Shown piece after piece: positions 25,836-33,369 of a DNA stretch of 64,000 nt. A program made the position numbers and the translations under genes. The DNA is from CAZMMV01 sp964637035 (lineage in GTDB: Bacteria > Bacillota > Clostridia > Tissierellales > Tissierellaceae), in assembly GCA_964637035.1 (NCBI GenBank), contig CAZWTU010000002.1:1-64000 (forward strand). Reading direction: 5' to 3'. The notes under the pieces were generated by a model that worked only from the letters and a program-made list of their open reading frames with translations, did not search any database and was not told where the DNA came from. How positions within the stretch are numbered: the first letter of the stretch is position 1; every line of letters begins with the position of its first letter.

Positions 25836-27236
25836 ATGGGCTTATTAATTGAAAATGGAAATATAATTACATCAACAATTGAATATAATGCTGATATTCT
25901 GGTTGAAGGAGAAAAGATAGTTCAAATAGGAAAAGATTTGGACAGGAATGGACATAAAGTTGTAGATGCTACAGGTAAATATGTATTCCCAGGTGGAGTT
26001 GATGAGCATCTGCATTATAACGCATTTAACTCATTAGGATATGAGACATCTCATGCTGCATTAGTTGGGGGAACTACTACTGTTGGAGATTTTGTAGTGC
26101 AACCTCTGGGAGTAAGCCTTAAAGATTCTATAATAAATTATAAAAGAGATATGGTAGATGGAAAAGCAAGTCCTGACTATATATTACATGGTGTGATGAT
26201 GGATCCTTCAGATGAAACTATAGAGGGACTTAAAGGTGTTCCATCAGTAGGGGTATCATCAGTTAAGGTTTTCATGGCTTACAAGGGAATGCCATTTTAT
26301 GTTGATGATGAGTGGTTATTTAAAGCTCTACAAAATGGTAAAAAGTCCGGAGTAACTATAATGATACATGCTGAAAATGCGGATGTAGTAAAGATACGTA
26401 CAGACCAACTTGTGGAAGAAGGAAAAACGGGTGTAGAGAACTTCCCAGATTCAAGGCCTATACTTGCTGAAGCTGAAGCTACATCAAGAGCAGTTCACCT
26501 GGCTCAGATAGCAGATTCACCACTTTTTGTAGTTCATGTTACAAACAAGGAGGCTACAGAAGTCATAAAGAAGGCATATAATGAAGGTTTAAGCGTATAT
26601 GGTGAAACGTGTACTCATTATCTTATGTTAAATGATGAGGTCTTTAGTCAGCCAAACTTTGAGGGTGCAAAATATGTCTGCACCCCACCTATAAGACCTC
26701 AGTTTCATGTAGACTATCTATGGAAGGCAATAGATAGAGGTTGGTTACTTTCGGTAGGCTCAGACCATTGTTCTATTATAGGTGGTTTTGAAGAAGGAAA
26801 GAAAAAAGGAATAAATGACTTTAGTAAAATACCCCCAGGAGCCCCAGGAGTTCAAGATAGATTAAATATGATGTGGACCTATGGAGTAGAAAAAGGAAGA
26901 ATATCACGTCAAAAATTTGTAGAAGTGTGTTGTACAAATCCAGCTAAAGTATGTGGGGTGTATCCACAAAAAGGTGATTTAATAGTTGGCTCAGATGCCG
27001 ATATTGTGGTATTTAATCCAGAATATGGAGACATTGTTAAACATAAGGATGCTCTAATGGGTTCTGATTATTCAACTTATGCTGGTTTTAATCAAAAAGG
27101 AATTGCAGAAAAAGTATATTTAAGAGGAGAATTAATGGCTGAGAATGGCAAGTTTGTTGGAGAAAAAGGAAAAGGAAAACAGGCTATGTCAAAACCTTAT
27201 GCCTATTGTTATGATAAATTTAAAGAGGGCAGATAG
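25836..27236 (+). CDS. Hydantoinase / dihydropyrimidinase-family cyclic amidohydrolase (candidate N-methylhydantoinase)
   Basis: A 466-residue amidohydrolase of the D-hydantoinase/dihydropyrimidinase group, opening a cyclic ureide ring in the cytoplasm. The full binuclear metal set is visible: His58 and His60 (GGVDEHLHYN), Lys144 (VKVFMAYKG, the carbamylated lysine position), His178 (HAEN), His234 (VVHVTN) and Asp310 (GSDHCS). The Asp-Glu-His-Leu-His variant of the usual D-x-H-x-H motif is mildly unusual. Between an N-carbamoylsarcosine-amidase-like gene and a sarcosine reductase, the best guess is hydrolysis of N-methylhydantoin to N-carbamoylsarcosine; hydantoin or dihydropyrimidines are alternatives. 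AAGGAGG precedes ATG 25836. Confidence 0.85.
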   Translation: MGLLIENGNIITSTIEYNADILVEGEKIVQIGKDLDRNGHKVVDATGKYVFPGGVDEHLHYNAFNSLGYETSHAALVGGTTTVGDFVVQPLGVSLKDSIINYKRDMVDGKASPDYILHGVMMDPSDETIEGLKGVPSVGVSSVKVFMAYKGMPFYVDDEWLFKALQNGKKSGVTIMIHAENADVVKIRTDQLVEEGKTGVENFPDSRPILAEAEATSRAVHLAQIADSPLFVVHVTNKEATEVIKKAYNEGLSVYGETCTHYLMLNDEVFSQPNFEGAKYVCTPPIRPQFHVDYLWKAIDRGWLLSVGSDHCSIIGGFEEGKKKGINDFSKIPPGAPGVQDRLNMMWTYGVEKGRISRQKFVEVCCTNPAKVCGVYPQKGDLIVGSDADIVVFNPEYGDIVKHKDALMGSDYSTYAGFNQKGIAEKVYLRGELMAENGKFVGEKGKGKQAMSKPYAYCYDKFKEGR

Positions 27237-27247
27237 CCCCCTTTAAA
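27219..27247 (+). terminator. Hairpin at the end of the hydantoinase gene
   Basis: A 12-bp stem with one mismatch (27219-27230 with 27236-27247) encloses the stop codon. No long T run follows, so termination may be partial and downstream genes may still be reached. Confidence 0.5.
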
Positions 27248-27320
27248 TATTTCATTTGCTTATTTTACATTTTACTAATATAATAATAAAATAAAATAGA
27301 ATAATATAATATAATAGTCT

Positions 27321-27368
27321 AAAGGGGCATGATTTCAATTAATTGAGATTAGGCCTTTTTATTTTTTG
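27321..27368 (+). terminator. Stacked hairpin with T run upstream of the second grdX
   Basis: An outer AAAGG/CCTTT stem (27321-27325 with 27353-27357) encloses an inner AT-rich palindrome at 27332-27349; TTTTTATTTTTT follows. It lies in the 255-base gap 27237-27491 and could end hydantoinase transcripts or act as an attenuator ahead of grdX-grdG-grdF. No riboswitch-like core was recognised. Confidence 0.5.
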
Positions 27369-27491
27369 TAAAAATCAAATATATTACTAAAATACACTTG
27401 AAATGCTATTGAAAAACATATGGCACAAAATTAAAGAACATATGAAAAACATTTAATAAACAAATAAATTTATAATAAAGGGGGACAATAA

Positions 27492-27866
27492 ATGAGATAT
27501 CAAATTGTAACAAACAATCCAAAGGTCAAAATTGACTACAAGGAAATATTATTTGTAGAAGGTGGCTTTAAAGATGTGTTAATAAAGGTAAGGGATTTGG
27601 CTCATGTAGGATATGAACTTATAAACCATCCCTTGGGGGCAAGCATTAGAATGCTTTATTCTCCTTATCGTTCTATTATAATTGGTGATATTAATAAAGA
27701 CACAAATAAAATTCATATACAAACAATTGAAAATAGCATAGAAGATTATAAAAAGAATATGGAGGTGAGAAATCCAGATATAGAAAATGCTGAGGATTAC
27801 GCTTTAATAGACAGTGAACTTTTAAAATCTGCATTAGAAGAATTTAAAAAATTTAATAGTAATTAA
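27492..27866 (+). CDS. grdX: GrdX-family protein (second copy, in reductase cluster)
   Basis: A 124-residue protein homologous to the product of 16746-17132, sharing TNNP near the start, GYELINHPLGASI and SPYRSIIIGD. GrdX is a protein of unknown function that characteristically accompanies glycine, sarcosine or betaine reductase genes. Here it directly precedes the two component B subunit genes by 23 bases, supporting the family call and a shared transcript. No signal peptide, membrane segment or catalytic motif is visible. ATG 27492 follows AAAGGGGG. Confidence 0.75.
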   Translation: MRYQIVTNNPKVKIDYKEILFVEGGFKDVLIKVRDLAHVGYELINHPLGASIRMLYSPYRSIIIGDINKDTNKIHIQTIENSIEDYKKNMEVRNPDIENAEDYALIDSELLKSALEEFKKFNSN

Positions 27867-27889
27867 AAAATAAAATGGAGGTGCTTTTC

Positions 27890-29176
27890 TTGAAACTAGA
27901 ACTTAGAAATATAAATATAAAAAATATTGAATTAGGCAGTGAAACTAGTGTGAAGGATGGAGTTTTAACAGTAAGTAGGGAAGGATTAATCAGTAAACTC
28001 AAAGAAGATGAAAGAATTAAAGAAGTAAAACTCGCTGTAGCTAGGCCAGGGGAAAAAGTTAGAATAATTCCTGTAAAAGATGTGATTGAACCAAGGGTTA
28101 AGATTGAAGGAGAGGGTAATGGTTTCCCAGGAGTAACTACAAAAATGGGTCAATTAGGAAGTGGAAAAGTAAATGTGCTTAAGGGAGCAGCTATTGTTAC
28201 AGTAGGTGATATTGTAGGTTTTCAAGAAGGTGTAATTGATATGTGGGGAGAAGGTGCAAAATGGACTCCTTTCTCTACAACATATAATTTAGTAATAGAT
28301 ATTAAACCAATAGAGGGATTGGAACCACACGCCCACGAAGCAACTGTTAGGCGGGCAGGATTAATAGCAGCAGAATATGTAGGAGAGGCTGGAAGACAAG
28401 TAGAACCAGATGAAGTACTGGCTTATAAAATGAGAAGTCATGCAGAAGAAAACAAGAATTATCCTGATCTTCCAAAGGTAGCTTATGTAGAAATGCTTAT
28501 ATCACAAGGTTTACTACATGATGGATATATCTATGGAGTAAATAGTCAATTAATATTGCCAACACTAATGCATCCAAATGAAGAATTAGATGGAGCTGTT
28601 ATAAGCGGGAACTGTGTAGCTGCATGCGATAAAATAACTACTTATCAACATCAAAACAATTCAGCAATTCTTGATTTATATGAAGAACATGGGAAAACTA
28701 TTAATTTCTTAGGAGTTATACTTACTCCGGAGTTAACTACTCTTGAGGGTAAGTTCAGAACTTGTGACTATACAGCTAAATTATGTAAAACTCTAGGGGC
28801 GGATGGGGTTATAATTTCTGAAGAAGGCTATGGTAATCCAGACTCAGATTTATTAATGATTTGTAAAAAATTAGAAGATGCAGGAATAAAAACTGTCTTA
28901 ATAACAGATGAATGTTCTGGTAGAGATGGAATGAGCCAACCACTTGCAGATACGACAAAGGAAGCTGTAGCCGTAGTATCAACAGGAAATGTTAGTCATG
29001 TTGTTGTATTACCACCAGCAGACAAGGTATTAGGAGATCCAAAAGCAATTGCAACATTGGCAGGAGGGTGGGAAGGTGCATTGGAAAAGGATGGTTCCAT
29101 GAAGTGTGAATTAAATGCAGTTATAGGGGCAACATCAGAAATCGGATATCACAACTGTACAGTTAAATTATATTAA
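27890..29176 (+). CDS. grdG: Sarcosine/betaine/glycine reductase component B, proprotein subunit
   Basis: A 428-residue homologue of GrdE/GrdG/GrdI, the subunit of reductase protein B that is self-cleaved at an internal cysteine to form a pyruvoyl group, which binds the amine substrate. GNCVAACD carries Asn241-Cys242, the likely cleavage point. An in-frame ATG at 27875 overlaps the ribosome site; GGAGGTG at 27877-27883 points to TTG 27890, and the protein then starts MKLELRNINIKNIELG as GrdE-type proteins do. The selenoprotein subunit follows after 24 bases. Sequence alone does not separate glycine, sarcosine and betaine forms; the upstream amidase and hydantoinase favour sarcosine, hence the symbol. 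Confidence 0.85.
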   Translation: MKLELRNINIKNIELGSETSVKDGVLTVSREGLISKLKEDERIKEVKLAVARPGEKVRIIPVKDVIEPRVKIEGEGNGFPGVTTKMGQLGSGKVNVLKGAAIVTVGDIVGFQEGVIDMWGEGAKWTPFSTTYNLVIDIKPIEGLEPHAHEATVRRAGLIAAEYVGEAGRQVEPDEVLAYKMRSHAEENKNYPDLPKVAYVEMLISQGLLHDGYIYGVNSQLILPTLMHPNEELDGAVISGNCVAACDKITTYQHQNNSAILDLYEEHGKTINFLGVILTPELTTLEGKFRTCDYTAKLCKTLGADGVIISEEGYGNPDSDLLMICKKLEDAGIKTVLITDECSGRDGMSQPLADTTKEAVAVVSTGNVSHVVVLPPADKVLGDPKAIATLAGGWEGALEKDGSMKCELNAVIGATSEIGYHNCTVKLY

Positions 29177-29200
29177 TCATTATTGGAAGGAGGATGGAAA

Positions 29201-30508
29201 ATGTCAAAGAAATTTAGAGTATTATATTATGTAAATCAGTTTTTCGGACAAATTGGTGGGGAAGATAAGGCTGGAATGGAGCCAGTTTACAAAAAAGAAA
29301 CCATAGGACCTGCCTTAGGGTTTAACGGTCTATTAGGTGAAGAAGGTCAAGTAATAGGTACATTAATATGTGGTGACAACTATTTTAATGAAAACAATGA
29401 AAAAGCATTAGAATATATAATGAAGATAGCTAAAGAAGAAAAACCAGACATAATAGTTGCAGGTCCAGCATTTAATGCAGGAAGATATGGGATGGCTTGT
29501 GCAGGTGTAGTAAATGCAATAGTAAAAGAGTTAAATATACCTGGAGTCACTGGTATGTATATAGAAAATCCAGGTGTTGATCAAGCCAAAGGAAATTCCA
29601 TAGTGGTTGAAGTTTCAGATTCAGCTGCAGGAATGAGAACAGCTCTTCCTAAAATGGTTTCTATAGTTAAAAAAATCATGAATGGTGAAGAATTAGGACT
29701 TCCAGGAGAAGAAGGTTATATACCACAAGGTAAAAGGCTTACTGTTTTTTCAGAAAAAAGAGGCTCTAGAAGAGCAGTTGACATGCTACTTGCACGTTTA
29801 AATGATCAGGAGTTTGAAACAGAGCTGCCTATGCCAGTGTTTGACACAGTAGAACCAGCCCCGGGTATAAAAGACTTGTCAAAGGCAACTATAGCATTAG
29901 TAACTACTGGTGGAATGGTACCATTAGGAAATCCAGATAGAATTCAATCTGCAAGTGCTCAAAAATGGGGTAAATACGATGTAAGTGGCAGAGAAGCTCT
30001 TACAGGAGAATACTGTACAATACATGGTGGATTTGACCCTGTATATGCTAATGATGTCCCAGATAGAATAGCACCTTTAGATATATTAAAGGAATTTAAA
30101 AATGAAGGCAAAATAAATGATGTATTTAAATATTTCTATACAACAACTGGAACGGGAACTTCTGTAGGAAATTCTATAACCTTTGGTAAAGAAATAGGGA
30201 AAGAGCTTAAAGAAGCGGGAGTAGATGGGGTTATTTTAACTTCAACCTGAGGCACCTGTACACGTTGCGGTGCAACCATGGTAAAAGAAATAGAAAGATT
30301 CGGTATTCCAATAGTTCATATGGCTACAATAACTACAATATCTGAATCTGTAGGAGCAAATAGAATAGTTCCAACTATTGCAATTCCTTATCCAGTAGGT
30401 AATCCAAATCTACCAAGTGATGAAGAATATAAACTAAGAAAAGAAATGGTAGATAAAGCACTTACAGCTTTGACAACTGATGTAGATAAACCAACTCAAT
30501 TTGAGTAA
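29201..30508 (+). CDS. grdF: Sarcosine/betaine reductase component B, selenocysteine-containing subunit
   Basis: The selenoprotein subunit of protein B. The reading frame from ATG 29201 (AAGGAGG at 29187-29193) runs to UGA at 30248-30250 and continues in the same frame to TAA at 30506, giving 435 residues, the full family length. UGA is codon 350 in the context U-G-T-C-T-R-C-G-A-T, the active-site motif of GrdB/GrdF/GrdH, and a short hairpin with a GGU loop follows it as expected for a bacterial SECIS. Sec attacks the pyruvoyl-bound substrate and passes a carboxymethyl group to the GrdA selenoprotein. Reading this as two genes or a nonsense mutation would be wrong. GrdA, GrdC and GrdD must lie elsewhere. 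Confidence 0.93.
30248..30281 (+). promoter_or_regulatory. Selenocysteine UGA codon and candidate bSECIS hairpin of grdF
   Basis: UGA at 30248-30250 is followed by a 5-bp stem, 30264-30268 with 30272-30276, and a 3-base GGU loop that begins 19 bases after the UGA. The G-rich small loop and the distance fit bacterial SECIS elements recognised by SelB. Confidence 0.75.
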
Positions 30509-30527
30509 ATAATTTACATTGATTAGG

Positions 30528-30584
30528 GTCCCATTTTTAATGGGACTTTTTAATAAAAAAGTCATCAGATCAAGATGGCTTTTA
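30528..30584 (+). terminator. Tandem terminators after grdF
   Basis: An 8-bp stem (30528-30535 with 30539-30546) is followed by TTTTT. A second hairpin, 30556-30565 region with 30574-30583, follows and also ends in T's. Together they close the reductase unit. Confidence 0.75.
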
Positions 30585-30656
30585 AAGATTATTTTAAGGA
30601 ATATTTTTTTATTTAAATAGTGGTATTATTTAGCATTATAATTTGGGGAGATGATA

Positions 30657-31742
30657 ATGATAAAAACACAAAAAATTAACTGGGGAAGAACACTTAATTA
30701 TTCAGGTGCGATTATTGCAATTCTAATAGGTTCCGGTTTTGCCACAGGGCAAGAAGTATTGCAATATTTTAGTTCTTATGGGTATTTGGGAGTTTTAGGT
30801 GTAATAGTAGTATTTTTACTGTTTCTTTATGTAGGAGTAGAGTTTATCACTGTAGGACAAAAGTATAAATTTTCTAAGGGTAGTGATATATATAAATATT
30901 ATTGTGGGAATATAGTTGGGAATTTTTATGATTATTTTTCCATTGCCTTTATTTATATGTCCTACATAGTTATGGTAGGGGGATCAGGTGCTACATTAAA
31001 ACAACAATATGGATTACCCGAATCAGTTGGAGGAATAATGCTTGGAGTATTAGTAGCGGGAACAGTAATACTTGGCCTAGGAAAGATTGTAGATGTAATA
31101 GGAAAGATTGGGCCAGTTATAATTATATTAACGATTATTTTAGGTGTTTATTCCATAGCACAAAATCCTGAAGGTATAGTGAATGCAAATAAGATATTAC
31201 CTAAACTTGATTTATTAAAAGCATCAACAAATTGGTTTTATGCTGCTGGTTCTTATGTAGGATTTTGTATGCTTTGGCTAGCTGCATTTATAACATCTAT
31301 GGGTGCATCAAGTAAAAGCAGAAAGGAATCAGCTCTAGGAGCAGCCTTTGGTGTAGTTGGTTTTAGTATAGCATTAGCTATTATTACACTAGGTATATTA
31401 GCAAATATTGAAGAAGTAGCGGGAACAATGATCCCTACTTTGGTTTTAGCTAGAAACATAAGCCCTAGCATGGCATTCATATTTTCAATTATAGTAATAG
31501 CTGGTATATATACGACATCGGTGCCCCTCTTATGGCAGGTTGTTTCTAGGTTTTCAGAAGAAGGGACTAGTAATTTTAGAATATTAACAGTAATATTAGC
31601 GGCTGTAGGAGTATTTATTGGTCTAAGGCTTCCATTTGACAGATTAGTAAATATAATTTATGTAATTAATGGGTATGTAGGGATTGTTTTATTAGGATTT
31701 ATGATAGTAAAAACTATAAAAATCAAAATATTAAATAAATAG
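30657..31742 (+). CDS. YkvI-like / LeuT-fold multi-pass transporter
   Basis: A 361-residue membrane protein with about ten or eleven hydrophobic segments. It begins with SGAIIAILIGSGFATGQEVLQYF, reading like the broken first helix of APC/LeuT-fold carriers, and resembles the YkvI family related to branched-chain amino acid carriers. No specific substrate is known. GGGGAG at 30645-30650 abuts an ATG at 30651 but is well placed for ATG 30657, which is chosen. It lies 150 bases after the reductase genes, past terminators, so it is a candidate but unproven importer for sarcosine, N-methylhydantoin or creatinine. Confidence 0.75.
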   Translation: MIKTQKINWGRTLNYSGAIIAILIGSGFATGQEVLQYFSSYGYLGVLGVIVVFLLFLYVGVEFITVGQKYKFSKGSDIYKYYCGNIVGNFYDYFSIAFIYMSYIVMVGGSGATLKQQYGLPESVGGIMLGVLVAGTVILGLGKIVDVIGKIGPVIIILTIILGVYSIAQNPEGIVNANKILPKLDLLKASTNWFYAAGSYVGFCMLWLAAFITSMGASSKSRKESALGAAFGVVGFSIALAIITLGILANIEEVAGTMIPTLVLARNISPSMAFIFSIIVIAGIYTTSVPLLWQVVSRFSEEGTSNFRILTVILAAVGVFIGLRLPFDRLVNIIYVINGYVGIVLLGFMIVKTIKIKILNK

Positions 31743-31818
31743 AATAATTAGAAGGATGATTAATAGCTATCTTTTGAAATGGTAGATAAAAAGGTTAGTT
31801 ATTTTTCTAATAAAAGCC

Positions 31819-31847
31819 TTCTTATTAAGATATAAAAGTGTTATAAT
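31819..31847 (+). promoter_or_regulatory. Promoter for the first MATE gene
   Basis: TTCTTA at 31819-31824, a 17-base spacer, then an extended -10 (TG-T-TATAAT, 31839-31847), about 40 bases before the start codon. Confidence 0.6.
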
Positions 31848-31885
31848 ATACTTAGTGGCTCGAAACAATAAAAAGGTGGGGTATT

Positions 31886-33289
31886 ATGGAAAAGTTAGAT
31901 AAAAGGGAAATGATTTTAAATGGAAGCATATATAAAACAATATTGGTTCTTTCCTTTCCAATAATGATAAATAACTTGATACAGACAATATATAATTTAG
32001 TAGATGGAATATTTGTAAGTAAAATATCATCAGTACACTTTGCTGCAACAGCATTTGTCTTCCCTGTGGTTTTTTTCTTTATATCTTTTGGAATGGGACT
32101 TTCCATCGCTGGCACATCTATCTTATCTCAATTAATAGGTGGAGATAAAATAGAGGATGCAAAAGAATATTCATCTCAATTAATTGTTATAACACTACTT
32201 TCATCTATAGTATTCACTATGATAGGATACATACTTAGTCCTAAAATCATATTTTTAATGGGTGGAAGAGGAAACTTTGCTGAGTATGCAAATATTTATC
32301 TTAAAATTACTTTTTTTAATATACCCTTTATGTTTTTGTTTTTTAATGTTAATTCTATGATGAATGCACAAGGAGATACAATAACTCCTATGTTACTCAG
32401 TGGTGGTTCAGCACTTATAAACGTAGTACTAGACCCTATATTTATATTTACATTTGATTGGGGTATAGCTGGAGCAGCATGGGCTACATTAGTATCCAGA
32501 GCTGTACTTGCGGTTGTAGGAATAGGAATTATATTTAACAAGAAAAATGAACTTAGGCCAAGTTTTCAAGATTTTAAATTTGATAAAAAAAAAATAAAGA
32601 AAATAGTAAATGTAGGATTGCCAATAAGTTTAGGTCAAACAGGTGCTTCTCTAGGATTTATAATATTAAATGGATTTATTCAATCCTATGGAACGGCAAC
32701 TTTAGCAGCATTTGCCATGGTAAATAGGATTACATCTCTTGTAATGCAACCTGCAATGGGAATGGGTGTAGCTCTTACTGCTATAGTAGGCCAGAATATA
32801 GGGGCTGATCAAATAGAAAGGGCTAAGGAAGCATTTCAAAAGGCATTTAAGCTTTCAATTACCATAGGAATTATTGGGTGTGTATTGCTTTTAATGTTTG
32901 ATAATGGAATAATAAACTTCTTTATGCAGGCTGATGATGACCCAACGGTTATACAATTAGGTTTAACTTACCTAGGCTACATATCATTATCAATGCCATT
33001 GATGGGTATGTTTAGTGTCTTTAAAGGCCTATTTCAAGGCTCTGGTCATACAAAATATTCTATGGCTATGGAAATTGGGAGGCTTTGGTTTGTGAGGATA
33101 CCTATGATATTATTATTTAAACATTTCACAAATTTGGGTTCAACTGGAATATGGTTTTCTATGAGTTTTAGTAATCTAATAATTTGCATATATGGATATG
33201 GAGTATATAGAACAAATAAATGGCAAGAGAAAGTTGTGGAAACAAATTACAAGTCTAACTCTAAAGTTAAAGAGTCTATTTTTAAATAG
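31886..33289 (+). CDS. MATE-family multidrug efflux transporter
   Basis: A 467-residue protein with twelve predicted membrane helices in two homologous halves, each starting with the MATE pattern (FPIMINNLIQTIYNLVDGIF near residues 24-43; LPISLGQTGASLGFIILNGF near 246-265). MATE carriers use sodium or proton gradients to expel cationic drugs or metabolites. Start ATG 31886 follows AAAGGTGGGG. It has its own promoter and terminator. A second MATE protein is encoded at 60276-61628; the two are only moderately similar. Substrate unknown. Confidence 0.92.
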   Translation: MEKLDKREMILNGSIYKTILVLSFPIMINNLIQTIYNLVDGIFVSKISSVHFAATAFVFPVVFFFISFGMGLSIAGTSILSQLIGGDKIEDAKEYSSQLIVITLLSSIVFTMIGYILSPKIIFLMGGRGNFAEYANIYLKITFFNIPFMFLFFNVNSMMNAQGDTITPMLLSGGSALINVVLDPIFIFTFDWGIAGAAWATLVSRAVLAVVGIGIIFNKKNELRPSFQDFKFDKKKIKKIVNVGLPISLGQTGASLGFIILNGFIQSYGTATLAAFAMVNRITSLVMQPAMGMGVALTAIVGQNIGADQIERAKEAFQKAFKLSITIGIIGCVLLLMFDNGIINFFMQADDDPTVIQLGLTYLGYISLSMPLMGMFSVFKGLFQGSGHTKYSMAMEIGRLWFVRIPMILLFKHFTNLGSTGIWFSMSFSNLIICIYGYGVYRTNKWQEKVVETNYKSNSKVKESIFK

Positions 33290-33299
33290 GCTCTTTTTA
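33269..33299 (+). terminator. Terminator of the first MATE gene
   Basis: A 13-bp stem (33269-33281 with 33284-33296, one G-T pair), followed by T's, encloses the stop codon. Confidence 0.75.
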
Positions 33300-33325
33300 A
33301 ATATTAGTAAGATACCATATACTTA

Positions 33326-33334
33326 TGATATAAT
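33326..33334 (+). promoter_or_regulatory. Extended -10 promoter element ahead of the ABC-F gene
   Basis: TG-A-TATAAT lies 36 bases before the start codon, directly after the preceding terminator. No convincing -35 was seen, as is usual for extended -10 promoters. Confidence 0.5.
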
Positions 33335-33369
33335 ATATCTTAGTAAAATATAAGGGGTAATGAGATAAT

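Noticed and set aside
30248..30508. Reading the end of the reductase subunit as a separate 76-residue gene starting at 30278, or as a nonsense pseudogene
   Set aside because: The frame, family length, Sec motif and hairpin all support read-through of UGA; the 30278 ATG has no ribosome site.
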